Positions 32,812-41,740 of a stretch of DNA of 64,000 bases are shown here, in pieces. Where the stretch lies: the NCBI RefSeq assembly GCF_900128495.1, contig NZ_LT635801.1, positions 321,997-385,996 of the forward strand, read 5' to 3'. The position numbers and the translations under genes are program-made. The stretch is from Bacteroides ilei. GTDB lineage: Bacteria; Bacteroidota; Bacteroidia; Bacteroidales; Bacteroidaceae. Under the pieces are notes generated by a model. That model made no database searches, was not told the origin of the DNA, and was given only the letters and a program-made list of their open reading frames with translations. Position 1 is the first letter of the stretch. The number at the start of each line of letters is the position of its first letter.

Positions 32812-35316
32812 TCAGTCGTTTTTCAATGCCTTGTCAATCATGGCCTGGAGGTTCTGGTAATGGCTCTTGACAATGCCTGAAGTAGAGTTGGCCGCAGCTT
32901 TGATGGTACGGTTCAGCTCAACCAGTTGTCCGCGTGCAATAGCCGGGGCATCCGAATAACTGTAACGTTTGGTAAGGTTGCTGTCCGCTTCTTTATCGGA
33001 TTTGTCAAGCAGATTGATCAGATCCTGTACGTAGGCTTTCTGAAGGCTTCTCCGGCACAGATCCGATTTTGACGGATTGCTCCAGATACATTGTTTCAGG
33101 TCATTGAACATTTGTGTCGATGTATAGGCTTTGCTACCGTTGGTCATTTCGTTTTCGCTCATCTTGTTCAGTGTGTTTTCACTGATCAGGCGTGAAAGAA
33201 TGTTGGCCTGGAGAGCGTTGATGGAATTCATTGGAACAATTCTCGCCTTAGTTGCCAGTTCCTTGTCAATCAACCATTCGGGGGTAGTGAACAACTGTTC
33301 GTTCAGGAATTTCACGGCGCGTTTCTGGATGTCGGCCGGGACGAATTCACGTGCGATACCGTCGGTCTGTTCTACGGTGATATTGTTACTGTAGATGCCT
33401 GCAACGTTTTTGGCTACGTGTCCCATGTAACGCGTGAATTGTGCGAACACTTGCATGTAGACGTTCTGGGCGCCCGTATACGACTTGTTTGGCTCATATG
33501 ACCATTTCAGAATGTTCGGCATGATACGTTTCAGGTTTTTGATGCCATATTCACTAGCCAGCATGGAGTCATCACCCAAGTCTTCACTTTGATTGCGCGG
33601 ATCATTCGGGTCGGATTCGGTTCCGAATGTGTAACGTTTGTCCGATTTCAGTTTGGCGATGATGTCCTTGTTAGAGAATTCCACTTCGTCTTCTGCTGTC
33701 TTGAATTGAGGCAACCAGCGGTATCCCCATTCGATAGACCATTTGTCGTATATACCGATACGGGGGAATATGCCGGCACGTGAAATGCTGTCTTCCGGTT
33801 GTGCCACATAGTTGAACCGGGCATAATCCATGATAGAAGGTGTATGTCCGTTGGCTTCCACCCATGCCTTGTCTCTCAGCTTTTCTACCGGTATGGTAGC
33901 TGATGATCCGAAGTTATGACGTAGTCCCAGGGTATGTCCTACTTCGTGTGAGGAGACGAAACGGATAAGTTGTCCCATCAGTTCGTCATCGAACTGCATT
34001 TTCTGTGCGGCTTCATCAATGTTTCCGGCCTGTATCATGTACCAGTCGCGTAACAGGCTCATTACATTGTGATACCAGTTGATATGGGTTTCCATAATTT
34101 CTCCGCTGCGCGGGTCGTTGATATGCGGTCCGCTGGCATTGGCTATTTCAGACGGTTTGTATACAATGGCCGAATGGCGTGCGTCTTCCAGGCTCCAGCT
34201 TGGGTCGTCTGTCGGAGCTTCGAGAGCGTAGATGGCATTTTTGAACCCGGCTTTTTCGAAGGCTGCCTGCCAGTCGTTTACTCCTTGTATCAGGTAGGGA
34301 ACCCATTTCTTTGGAGTTGCCGGATCGATATAGATAACAATCGGTTTTTTCGGTTCTACCAGTTCACCGCGCAGGTAGGCTGCTTCGTCTTTCGGTTCCA
34401 GCCGCCAGCGGGTAATGAGCTGTTTGTGTTCAATACCTTGGGGATTGCTGTCGAAGTCGGTATAGCTTACAGTAAAATATCCGACTCTCGGGTCGAACAG
34501 ACGGGGTTTCATAGGTACTTTCGGAAGAAGTACCATGGAGCTGTTCAGTTCATATGTCAAAGGGGTACTCGGGCTACCTGTTTCGAGGAAGGAGTTGTAA
34601 TTCTTTCCCTTCTTGGGCTGGTAAGTTACTACTGTGGACAGTTCGATATTCTGCGGGAAGGCTTTCAGGGTATCGATGTAGGATGCATTGCTTTCGAATG
34701 TCGTCAGTCCGATGTCCTCTTTGCTCTGGCTATCGAATGAGAACAGTGCGTTTTCTTTCTGGGCCAGTGCACCGATGTTGATGACATAGTTCCGTACCGA
34801 TCCACTGTCTCTTACAGCTTCCAGGTTGAAGTCGGCTACGATAGGCTGTATATTGGAGTTCTTGACCGACTGATACATTCCGTCTTTATCGGTAGAGCGC
34901 TCACGGAACGAATATTCCCGGACGAAAATTTTGTTTTCGGGACCGTTTTCGAACCGGATAACCTTGCTGCCTATGATGTCTCCCGGATAACCGATCTTTT
35001 CTTTCTGCTTCCCGGTGGGAGCTTTGCTTATTCTGTTCACGACCAGGATGTCGCGGTTCATCATGGAGTCCGGAATCTCGAAGTAGTAGTTATTGTCCAC
35101 TTTATGTACCGTAATGAATCCGTATGTACTTGCAGCCTTGCCGGTAATGACACTGCTGTATGCTTTCGGGCCTTTCTTGGCCGACGAAGTTGTGGTCGCT
35201 GCCGCTACGGGCGTCTTTTTCTCCTTTTTCTTGAAGATTTTAGCGTTGGCGTCCGTGGTTGTACCTGCCAGCATCAGTGCGGCCAATGCAAATGCTGGGA
35301 TTTTTAACATTTTCAT
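32812..35316 (-). CDS. large zinc-dependent metalloprotease (DUF5117/DUF4953 type)
   Basis: From the ATG at 35316 the product is 834 residues; a GTG three codons earlier is the only longer option. A signal peptide and a Lys/Ala-rich stretch lead to a DUF5118/DUF5117-like region (YFEIPDSMMNRDILVVNRISKAP at about 75-100). The gluzincin/metzincin-like site SSHEVGHTLGLRHNFGSSA lies at about 455-473: HExxHxxGLxH with the third zinc ligand. This is a widespread secreted or periplasmic family in Bacteroidetes whose substrates are mostly unknown. It starts 5 bases from the nadD stop on the same strand, so it may be the last gene of the yicC-gmk-nadD operon. Confidence 0.88.
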   Translation of the reverse strand: MKMLKIPAFALAALMLAGTTTDANAKIFKKKEKKTPVAAATTTSSAKKGPKAYSSVITGKAASTYGFITVHKVDNNYYFEIPDSMMNRDILVVNRISKAPTGKQKEKIGYPGDIIGSKVIRFENGPENKIFVREYSFRERSTDKDGMYQSVKNSNIQPIVADFNLEAVRDSGSVRNYVINIGALAQKENALFSFDSQSKEDIGLTTFESNASYIDTLKAFPQNIELSTVVTYQPKKGKNYNSFLETGSPSTPLTYELNSSMVLLPKVPMKPRLFDPRVGYFTVSYTDFDSNPQGIEHKQLITRWRLEPKDEAAYLRGELVEPKKPIVIYIDPATPKKWVPYLIQGVNDWQAAFEKAGFKNAIYALEAPTDDPSWSLEDARHSAIVYKPSEIANASGPHINDPRSGEIMETHINWYHNVMSLLRDWYMIQAGNIDEAAQKMQFDDELMGQLIRFVSSHEVGHTLGLRHNFGSSATIPVEKLRDKAWVEANGHTPSIMDYARFNYVAQPEDSISRAGIFPRIGIYDKWSIEWGYRWLPQFKTAEDEVEFSNKDIIAKLKSDKRYTFGTESDPNDPRNQSEDLGDDSMLASEYGIKNLKRIMPNILKWSYEPNKSYTGAQNVYMQVFAQFTRYMGHVAKNVAGIYSNNITVEQTDGIAREFVPADIQKRAVKFLNEQLFTTPEWLIDKELATKARIVPMNSINALQANILSRLISENTLNKMSENEMTNGSKAYTSTQMFNDLKQCIWSNPSKSDLCRRSLQKAYVQDLINLLDKSDKEADSNLTKRYSYSDAPAIARGQLVELNRTIKAAANSTSGIVKSHYQNLQAMIDKALKND

Positions 35317-35321
35317 AATTA

Positions 35322-35915
35322 TCACTCGTTTAGATATAGTTTCTTTTTCTTAATGATGCGGTAGACTTCCGGATGGAGAAAGTATCGGATATCTTTACCC
35401 GCGCGAATGGCCTGGCGGATAAATGTAGAGCTGACTTCCAGAAGCGGAGTTTCGATGAGTTGCACCTTTTCAGGAAGTGACGCTGTATCGATCGGGTAGT
35501 TTACCCGTGGATAGATGAGTATCCGGTATTTGCGTATGATTTCGTCGGGAGATTTCCAACGGTGGAATTCCTGCCAGTTGTCGGCTCCGATAATCAGTGA
35601 AAAGTCACGGTCGGGGTAGGCCTCCGATAGCCGGTTGAGTGTCTCGACGGTATAGGAGGGACGGGGAAGGTTGAATTCAAAGTCGGAAGCCTTGAAGCGG
35701 GGATATGAACAGACGGCTGCCTGAACCATCTGGAGTCGCAGAGAGTCATCAAGCAGCCGGATATCTTTCTTGAAAGGATTCTGAGGGGTGACAAGAAACC
35801 AGATCTCGTCCAGTCCGGCATACTCGCACAAGTAGTTTGCCAATGCCAGATGGCCGATGTGTACAGGGTTGAATGTTCCCCCGAAAATACCTGTCCTTAT
35901 AGGCCTTTCTTCCAT
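35322..35915 (-). CDS. nadD: nicotinate-nucleotide adenylyltransferase
   Basis: The 197-residue protein adenylates nicotinate mononucleotide in NAD synthesis. The nucleotidyltransferase signature [20 protein letters not shown], with the H-x-G-H pair, is at the N-terminus (about 8-27), and the C-terminal [20 protein letters not shown] carries the ISSTxIR-type motif. Its start lies inside the 3' end of the small membrane protein gene (19-base overlap), so it is probably translationally coupled. Confidence 0.95.
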   Translation of the reverse strand: MEERPIRTGIFGGTFNPVHIGHLALANYLCEYAGLDEIWFLVTPQNPFKKDIRLLDDSLRLQMVQAAVCSYPRFKASDFEFNLPRPSYTVETLNRLSEAYPDRDFSLIIGADNWQEFHRWKSPDEIIRKYRILIYPRVNYPIDTASLPEKVQLIETPLLEVSSTFIRQAIRAGKDIRYFLHPEVYRIIKKKKLYLNE

Positions 35916-36079
35916 CTTCTGAAGTTAGCAATCTGCCAGCCAGCAAGCAGGAACATGGCTGCAGCGATGATATATTCTTTCATAGCCAAGGCCATAAAGC
36001 CTACGGCCAGTGCAACAAGACCGATGATGACAGTAATGACCATCATGGTCCGGATCATTTTTTTAGGGTCTTTGGTCAT
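35897..36079 (-). CDS. small membrane protein, unknown function
   Basis: From the ATG at 36079 ([20 protein letters not shown]) this is 60 residues; a longer reading to 36112 would overlap the gmk 3' end. Two hydrophobic helices are visible (about residues 9-28 and 31-47), then a basic tail RRWKKGL. It lies between gmk (8 bases upstream) and nadD (19-base overlap), so it is clearly part of that operon. I do not recognise a function. Confidence 0.75.
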   Translation of the reverse strand: MTKDPKKMIRTMMVITVIIGLVALAVGFMALAMKEYIIAAAMFLLAGWQIANFRRWKKGL

Positions 36080-36086
36080 AGTCGTG

Positions 36087-36653
36087 TCATTTTTTGATAA
36101 AGTCGGAAACAACTTTCAGGGCCTCGGCTTTGGCTTTTTCCAGTTCGTCGTTGACGATGACCACATCGAACTTGTCGGCATATCCCAATTCAAACTGGGC
36201 TTTTGCGATGCGGTCTTCTATCACATCGGGAGTATCGGTGCCACGACCATTCAGGCGGGCACGCAGTTCGTCGATGGAAGGCGGTTGGATAAAGACGGAG
36301 AGAGCACGGTCGCCGTAGAATTTCTTGATGTTGCATCCTCCTACAACGTCAACGTCGAATACCACGTTCTGTCCTGCCTCAAGCTGTTTTTCTACTTGGG
36401 ATTTCAGTGTGCCGTAGAAACGGTCGGTATAAACTTCCTCGTATTCCAGAAATTCGTTGGCGGCAATGCGCCGTTTGAACTCTTCAGGGGTCAGGAAGAA
36501 ATATTCTACGCCGTTCTTTTCCGTACCTCTGGGTGGGCGGCTGGTTGCAGAAATGGAGAAGGCAAGATTCAGGTTGCAGGTAAGCAGATAATTGATGATT
36601 GTAGACTTTCCCGAACCTGAAGGAGCTGAAAATATGATGAGTTTTCCTGCCAT
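36087..36653 (-). CDS. gmk: guanylate kinase
   Basis: The 188-residue protein phosphorylates GMP/dGMP. The P-loop IFSAPSGSGKSTI (about 7-19) is followed by the GMP-binding region ISATSRPPRGTEKNGVEYFF (about 34-53) and EYEEVYTDRFYGTLKS. The Asp-rich strand VVFDVDVVGGCNIKK is also typical. It is 14 bases downstream of yicC, an order conserved in many bacteria. Confidence 0.96.
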   Translation of the reverse strand: MAGKLIIFSAPSGSGKSTIINYLLTCNLNLAFSISATSRPPRGTEKNGVEYFFLTPEEFKRRIAANEFLEYEEVYTDRFYGTLKSQVEKQLEAGQNVVFDVDVVGGCNIKKFYGDRALSVFIQPPSIDELRARLNGRGTDTPDVIEDRIAKAQFELGYADKFDVVIVNDELEKAKAEALKVVSDFIKK

Positions 36654-36667
36654 AGATCTTTATTTTT

Positions 36668-37543
36668 TTACATTACGTTAAGAACCTGTTCCTTGATCTG
36701 TTCCAGTTCGTCCTTCATCTGGACTACGATGTTCTGCATTTCCGCATGGTTCGACTTGCTGCCGGTGGTGTTTATTTCACGTCCCATTTCCTGGGCGATG
36801 AATCCCAGCTTCTTGCCTTGTCCGTGGCCTCCTGCCATAGTTTCGCGGAAATATTTCAGGTGGTTTGCCAGGCGTTGTTTCTCTTCGTTGATGTCCAGCT
36901 TTTCAATATAGTATATCAGTTCCTGTTCAAGGCGGTTCTTGTCATAGTCTACACTGATTGTCTTTTCAAGCGCATCGGTTATGCGTTCGCGGATTTTGGC
37001 GACACGTTCCTTTTCATAGGGCTCGATTGACTTAAGCAGACGTTCGATATTGTCGATTTTTTCGGTGAATTTCTTTTCGAGTGCCGCTCCTTCCTGCTTG
37101 CGGAAGTCTACCAGATGTTGCAGAGCTTCTTCAACAGTATTGCGGACTGTTTCCCATTCTTCTTCAGGCAATTCCTGTACATCTACCCGTGTCAGGACGT
37201 CGGGCATACGGAGCAATGTTGAAAACCAGTCGGCTGGCAGTGGAATATGGCAACTTTCTGAAATGGCCTTGATCTGGTTATAGTAATTCTCGACCAATGC
37301 GGCATTGATCGGAGTGGCGGTTTCGGATGCGTCTTTTTCAATCCACAGGCAGAAATCCACTTTTCCCCTTTCTAATGTCTTGGTTATCAGGTTGCGGATT
37401 TCCATCTCTTTTTCACGGTACAATGGAGCAATACGTGTCGACAGGTCCATTGCCTTACTGTTCAGCGATTTGATTTCTACGTTGATTTTCTTGTCACCGA
37501 AAGTGGCGGTTGCTTTGCCGTATCCGGTCATTGATTGTATCAT
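36668..37543 (-). CDS. yicC: YicC/YloC-family endoribonuclease
   Basis: Starting at the ATG giving MIQSMTGYGKATATFGDKKI the protein has 291 residues; this N-terminus is the family signature, while the longer reading uses a TTG. The central INVEIKSLNSKAMDLSTRI and the C-terminal GKKLGFIAQEMGREINTTGSKSN, followed by VQMKDELEQIKEQVLNV, are highly conserved. YicC/YloC proteins are metal-dependent endoribonucleases linked to sRNA and mRNA turnover in other bacteria. It heads the yicC-gmk-small membrane protein-nadD operon, with a -7 box at 37562-37569 on its strand. Confidence 0.93.
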   Translation of the reverse strand: MIQSMTGYGKATATFGDKKINVEIKSLNSKAMDLSTRIAPLYREKEMEIRNLITKTLERGKVDFCLWIEKDASETATPINAALVENYYNQIKAISESCHIPLPADWFSTLLRMPDVLTRVDVQELPEEEWETVRNTVEEALQHLVDFRKQEGAALEKKFTEKIDNIERLLKSIEPYEKERVAKIRERITDALEKTISVDYDKNRLEQELIYYIEKLDINEEKQRLANHLKYFRETMAGGHGQGKKLGFIAQEMGREINTTGSKSNHAEMQNIVVQMKDELEQIKEQVLNVM

Positions 37544-37561
37544 AACTCTTGCAATTTTTTG

Positions 37562-37569
37562 CAAAAGTA
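37562..37569 (-). promoter_or_regulatory. -7 box for the yicC operon
   Basis: Minus-strand TACTTTTG, about 20 bases from the yicC start; supports the shorter ATG start. Confidence 0.5.
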
Positions 37570-37603
37570 ACTATTTTATGGAAAAAGACTACAAATAAAA
37601 GTG

Positions 37604-37611
37604 TATATTTG
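37604..37611 (+). promoter_or_regulatory. -7 box for tsaB
   Basis: TATATTTG followed by C, 26 bases before the tsaB start, full consensus match. It is divergent from the yicC promoter. Confidence 0.55.
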
Positions 37612-37636
37612 CACTCTATATAATAAGGAATAAATT

Positions 37637-38326
37637 ATGTCGTGTATTTTACATATTGAAACTTCGACAGCCGTGTGTTCGGTCGCTGTAAGTCAGGATG
37701 GAACTACCATTTTCTCGAAGGAAGACTTTAAGGGGCCTTCGCATGCCGTTGTCTTGGGCGTTTATGTGGATGAAGCCCTCTCTTTTGTTGATAATCATGC
37801 CATACCGGTGGATGCGGTGGCCGTAAGTTGCGGTCCGGGTTCATATACGGGCCTGCGTATAGGGGTATCTATGGCAAAAGGTATCTGTTATGGTCGTGAC
37901 ATTCCATTGATCGGCCTGCCTACACTGGAAGTAATGGCTGTTCCGGTACTGCTTTCGGAGGAACTGCCCGAAGACGCATTGCTTTGTCCGATGATTGATG
38001 CGCGCCGTATGGAAGTTTATTCGGCTATTTATGACCGTGCGCTGAAGGTACAGAAACCTGTGAGTGCCGATATCATTGATGAAAATTCGTATGTTTCATT
38101 CCTGGACAAGCATCCTGTCTATTTTTTCGGTAACGGTGCCGCCAAGTGCCGTGAGAAGCTGACTCATCCCAATGCGCATTTTATTGACAATATCCATCCG
38201 CTGGCAAAGTGGATGTTCCCTCTGGCCGAAAAGGCAATGGCACTGAATGACTTTAAGGACGTGGCTTATTTCGAGCCTTTCTATTTGAAGGAATTTGTGG
38301 CTTCTACTCCCAAAAAATTATTGTAG
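37637..38326 (+). CDS. tsaB: tRNA N6-threonylcarbamoyladenosine protein TsaB
   Basis: The 229-residue protein is the TsaB partner of TsaD in t6A37 formation on ANN-decoding tRNAs. It has an ASKHA-type fold with ILHIETSTAVCSVAVSQDG at the N-terminus and the signature VAVSCGPGSYTGLRIGVSMAKG (about 61-82). The C-terminal part, VAYFEPFYLKEFVASTPKK, is typical of Bacteroidetes TsaB. It is the first gene of a forward run that includes DUF4290, murA, rimM, M23, dxr and rseP. Confidence 0.95.
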   Translation: MSCILHIETSTAVCSVAVSQDGTTIFSKEDFKGPSHAVVLGVYVDEALSFVDNHAIPVDAVAVSCGPGSYTGLRIGVSMAKGICYGRDIPLIGLPTLEVMAVPVLLSEELPEDALLCPMIDARRMEVYSAIYDRALKVQKPVSADIIDENSYVSFLDKHPVYFFGNGAAKCREKLTHPNAHFIDNIHPLAKWMFPLAEKAMALNDFKDVAYFEPFYLKEFVASTPKKLL

Positions 38327-38385
38327 AAGTCCGGTAAATACAATTAGTTGACAGATTTTATAACAGTGATTTTCCCTGAAAATAT

Positions 38386-38988
38386 ATGGAATATAATACC
38401 CAGCAACGAAAATTACCGCTTCCAGAATACGGGCGGAGCGTACAGAATATGGTTGACCATGCTTTGACTATTGAGGACCGTGCGGAACGTCAACGTTGCG
38501 CCAATACAATTATTAACATTATGGGAGGAATGTTCCCCTATTTGCGTGATATAGAGAATGGTAACCGTAAACTTTGGGACCACCTAGCCATAATGGCCGA
38601 TTTCAAACTGGATATCGATTATCCTGTAGAGATCGTGAAGAAAGAGAGTCTGGAAATCAAGCCCGACCGTATCCCTTATTCTCAAAGCCATATCCGTTAC
38701 CGTCATTACGGGCAGTTTATCCAGGATCTGATCAAGATTGCAGTCGATTATCCTGAAGGGGATGAGAGAAAGCAGTTGATAAAGATGATTGCCAATCATA
38801 TGAAAAAGGATTATCTGAACTGGAACAAGGATGGTGTGGAAGACCAGAAAATTCTGGATGACCTGTATGAACTGTCGGGCGGGAAAATCCGTCTGTCGGC
38901 CGAAGAGCTGCATCTAACGGAACAGCGTACGTTTATTCCACGTCGTCGCCAGATGAATAACAACAACCAGCAGAAACGTAAGTATTAA
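38386..38988 (+). CDS. DUF4290 protein
   Basis: The 200-residue cytoplasmic protein matches the DUF4290 family, found in Bacteroidetes near murA. Visible conserved pieces are MEYNTQQRKLPLPEYGRSVQ at the start, IINIMGGMFPYLRDIENGNRKLWDHLAIM (about 43-71) and HYGQFIQDLIKIA. The last 20 residues are Asn/Gln/Lys/Arg-rich and likely disordered. There are no membrane segments or catalytic motifs I can name. It is 19 bases upstream of murA and on the same strand, hinting at a link to cell-wall synthesis, which is inference only. Confidence 0.85.
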   Translation: MEYNTQQRKLPLPEYGRSVQNMVDHALTIEDRAERQRCANTIINIMGGMFPYLRDIENGNRKLWDHLAIMADFKLDIDYPVEIVKKESLEIKPDRIPYSQSHIRYRHYGQFIQDLIKIAVDYPEGDERKQLIKMIANHMKKDYLNWNKDGVEDQKILDDLYELSGGKIRLSAEELHLTEQRTFIPRRRQMNNNNQQKRKY

Positions 38989-39007
38989 TTTATACAAACC
39001 GCTATTT

Positions 39008-40321
39008 ATGGCTTCATTTGTAATCGAAGGAGGACACCAGTTGCGGGGTGAGATCACTCCCCAGGGAGCGAAGAACGAAGCTCTGCAGATTTTGTGCGCT
39101 ACGTTGCTGACAGACGGGAAGGTTACTGTGAGTAATGTCCCCAATATACTGGACGTGAACAATCTTATCCAGCTGCTCCGTGATATGGGGGTGAAGGTGG
39201 CAAAAGAAGATAAGGATACGTATTCTTTTCAGGCCGATGAGCTGAATTTCGCTTATCTGGAAAGTGATGATTTCCTGGCCCGTTGCTCGAAACTGAGAGG
39301 GTCGGTCATGCTGATCGGTCCGATGCTGTCACGTTTCGGTAAGGCGCGGATCTCGAAGCCTGGCGGTGACAAGATAGGGCGCCGCAGGCTGGATACGCAT
39401 TTTCTGGGTATCCAAAAGCTGGGGGCCCAATTTTTTTATGACGACAGCCGGGGTGTTTTCCAGATTTCAGCAGATAAACTGAAGGGAACCTACATGTTGC
39501 TGGATGAGGCTTCTGTAACCGGTACTGCCAATATCATTATGGCAGCCGTACTGGCCGAAGGTAAGACTACCATCTATAATGCGGCCTGTGAGCCTTATAT
39601 CCAGCAGCTTTGCCGCATGTTAAACAGCATGGGAGCCTGTATTTCGGGTATTGCTTCCAATCTGCTGGTCATTGAAGGGGTGAAAAGTCTGAATGGATGT
39701 ACACACCGGATTCTGCCGGATATGATTGAAGTGGGAAGCTTTATCGGTATGGCGGCCATGACGGGAGGTGAAGTAACAATAAAGGACGTTTCGTATGAGA
39801 ATCTGGGAATCATACCCGACAGTTTCCGTCGTTTGGGTATCCAGATGGAACTGAAAGGCGATGACATTGTGATTCCTCATATGGACCATTATGAGATAGA
39901 TTCGTTCCTGGACGGCTCGATCATGACCATAGCCGACGCTCCGTGGCCGGGACTTACTCCCGACTTGCTGAGTGTGATTCTGGTCGTGGCCACTCAGGCG
40001 AAAGGCAGTGTGCTGATCCATCAGAAAATGTTTGAGAGCCGCCTGTTTTTTGTCGACAAACTGATAGATATGGGAGCTCAGATTATATTGTGTGATCCGC
40101 ACCGGGCGGTAGTGATAGGCCATGACCATAACTTCCGTCTGCGTGGAAGAAATATGACTTCGCCCGATATCCGTGCCGGAATTGCTTTGCTGATAGCGGC
40201 GTTGAGTGCCGATGGAATAAGCCGTATCCATAACATTGAGCAGATAGACCGGGGGTATCAGGATATAGAACAGCGTCTGACGGCCTTGGGAGCCCGTATA
40301 ACCCGTGTAAGTGGCGTATGA
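39008..40321 (+). CDS. murA: UDP-N-acetylglucosamine 1-carboxyvinyltransferase, Cys-to-Asp variant
   Basis: The 437-residue protein catalyses the first committed step of peptidoglycan synthesis, transferring enolpyruvate to UDP-GlcNAc. The N-terminal QGAKNEAL has Lys22 and Asn23 as in E. coli MurA. The active-site loop reads [16 protein letters not shown]: at residue 121 (39368-39370) there is Asp where E. coli has Cys115, the residue alkylated by fosfomycin. Such Cys-to-Asp enzymes (Mycobacterium, Chlamydia) are active and intrinsically resistant. The stop overlaps the rimM start by 4 bases. Confidence 0.96.
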   Translation: MASFVIEGGHQLRGEITPQGAKNEALQILCATLLTDGKVTVSNVPNILDVNNLIQLLRDMGVKVAKEDKDTYSFQADELNFAYLESDDFLARCSKLRGSVMLIGPMLSRFGKARISKPGGDKIGRRRLDTHFLGIQKLGAQFFYDDSRGVFQISADKLKGTYMLLDEASVTGTANIIMAAVLAEGKTTIYNAACEPYIQQLCRMLNSMGACISGIASNLLVIEGVKSLNGCTHRILPDMIEVGSFIGMAAMTGGEVTIKDVSYENLGIIPDSFRRLGIQMELKGDDIVIPHMDHYEIDSFLDGSIMTIADAPWPGLTPDLLSVILVVATQAKGSVLIHQKMFESRLFFVDKLIDMGAQIILCDPHRAVVIGHDHNFRLRGRNMTSPDIRAGIALLIAALSADGISRIHNIEQIDRGYQDIEQRLTALGARITRVSGV

Positions 40322-40830
40322 TAAGAAAGGAAGAAGTTTTTAAGATAGGCGTAATCAACAAGCCCCATGGAATCAAGGGGGAGGTTTCGCTTACTTTTAC
40401 GGACGACATATTCGACCGTGTGGATTGTGATTACCTGGTGTTGATGATGGACGGGATTCTGGTTCCGTTCTTCATTGAGGAGTATCGTTTCCGTTCGGAC
40501 GATGTGGTGCTTATGAAATTTGAGGGGATAGATACGGCAGAAAAGGCCCGTATGCTGACGAATGTGCAGGTGTTTTTCCCTAAGAAATATATGGAGGAGC
40601 AGGATGAAATCACATCCTGGAATTTTTTTGTCGGCTTTAAGGTCGATGACGTGCGCCATGGTGATTTGGGTATCGTCACTGATGTGGACGATACAACCCT
40701 GAATGTTCTTTTTGTAATCGAAAAGGAGGGGGAAGAACTGTTGCTTCCGGCGCATGAAGAGTTTATTGTCGGTGTAGACAGACATAACCGGATACTGACA
40801 GTGGATATTCCGGAGGGTTTGCTGGATTGA
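40318..40830 (+). CDS. rimM: ribosome maturation factor RimM
   Basis: The 170-residue protein has the N-terminal RimM barrel ([20 protein letters not shown], about 7-26) and a C-terminal PRC-barrel ([20 protein letters not shown], then [11 protein letters not shown] and [12 protein letters not shown]). RimM binds S19 and helps 16S 3'-domain folding in the 30S subunit. It overlaps murA by an ATGA junction, unlike the usual rpsP-rimM-trmD context. Confidence 0.94.
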   Translation: MIRKEEVFKIGVINKPHGIKGEVSLTFTDDIFDRVDCDYLVLMMDGILVPFFIEEYRFRSDDVVLMKFEGIDTAEKARMLTNVQVFFPKKYMEEQDEITSWNFFVGFKVDDVRHGDLGIVTDVDDTTLNVLFVIEKEGEELLLPAHEEFIVGVDRHNRILTVDIPEGLLD

Positions 40831-40871
40831 AAGTGAGGCTTCCGGTATAAATATAAATATAGGTTTGGCAG

Positions 40872-41732
40872 ATGAAGAAGAAAGGTCGTAAAGCATTCTG
40901 GCATAATATCAAGTTCAAGTATAAACTGACGATTATCAACGAAAACACGTTGGAAGAGGTGGTAGGTATCCACGTCTCCAAGCTGAACGGGCTTTCGGTC
41001 TTGTTGACGGCCTGTATCGTCATCTTCCTGATTGCTGCGGTCATTATCGTGTTTACCCCTTTACGGAACTACCTGCCGGGATATATGAACAGTGAAGTAC
41101 GTGAACAGGTGGTTGCCAATGCCTTGCGGGCCGATTCATTGCAGGCGGCTCTTGACCGTCAGAAACAGTATATCATGAATGTTCAGGATATATTGAGCGG
41201 ACAGGTGAAGGCCGATACCGTAAAATCTATCGACTCCCTGACCGATTTACGTGCCGAAGAACTGATGGAACGCTCGAAAGAAGAAGATGAGTTCCGGAAG
41301 AAGTATGAGGAAAGGGAACGGTATAATCTGACGGCGGTGAACAATGCTCCCGATGCTTCCGGACTGATTTTCTACCGGCCTTTGCGTGGAGTGATGTCGA
41401 CTGATTTCAACCCGGAAAAACGTCATTTCGGAGTAGATTTGACGGCCAGTCCGAATGAAAATATCCTGGCGGCACTTGACGGTACAGTCATTTTATCGGC
41501 CTATACGGCAGAGGCGGGTTATGTGATACAGATCCAGCATCCTCAGAACTTTGTGACTGTATATAAACATTGCGGGTCGTTGCTGAAACAGACTGGCGAC
41601 AAGGTGAAGGGGGGAGAGGTGATAGCCTTGATAGGAAATGGTGACCGTATTGATACCGGTACGCCTCATCTCCATTTTGAGGTATGGCATAGGGGAAATC
41701 CGGTCAATCCCGAAAAATATGTAGTATTTTAA
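40872..41732 (+). CDS. membrane-anchored M23 (LytM) metallopeptidase
   Basis: The 286-residue protein has a short cytoplasmic N-terminus, one membrane helix (about 41-62), a coiled-coil-like stretch (about 75-150) and a periplasmic LytM domain (about 165-286). The zinc site is complete: H185 and D189 in HFGVDL, and H266 and H268 in HLHFEVW. It should therefore be an active peptidoglycan endopeptidase, unlike the degenerate EnvC-like protein at 5989-7311. Gene order after murA-rimM and just before dxr is compact (8 bases to dxr), so it is in the same operon. Confidence 0.92.
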   Translation: MKKKGRKAFWHNIKFKYKLTIINENTLEEVVGIHVSKLNGLSVLLTACIVIFLIAAVIIVFTPLRNYLPGYMNSEVREQVVANALRADSLQAALDRQKQYIMNVQDILSGQVKADTVKSIDSLTDLRAEELMERSKEEDEFRKKYEERERYNLTAVNNAPDASGLIFYRPLRGVMSTDFNPEKRHFGVDLTASPNENILAALDGTVILSAYTAEAGYVIQIQHPQNFVTVYKHCGSLLKQTGDKVKGGEVIALIGNGDRIDTGTPHLHFEVWHRGNPVNPEKYVVF

Positions 41733-41740
41733 TTGTATTT

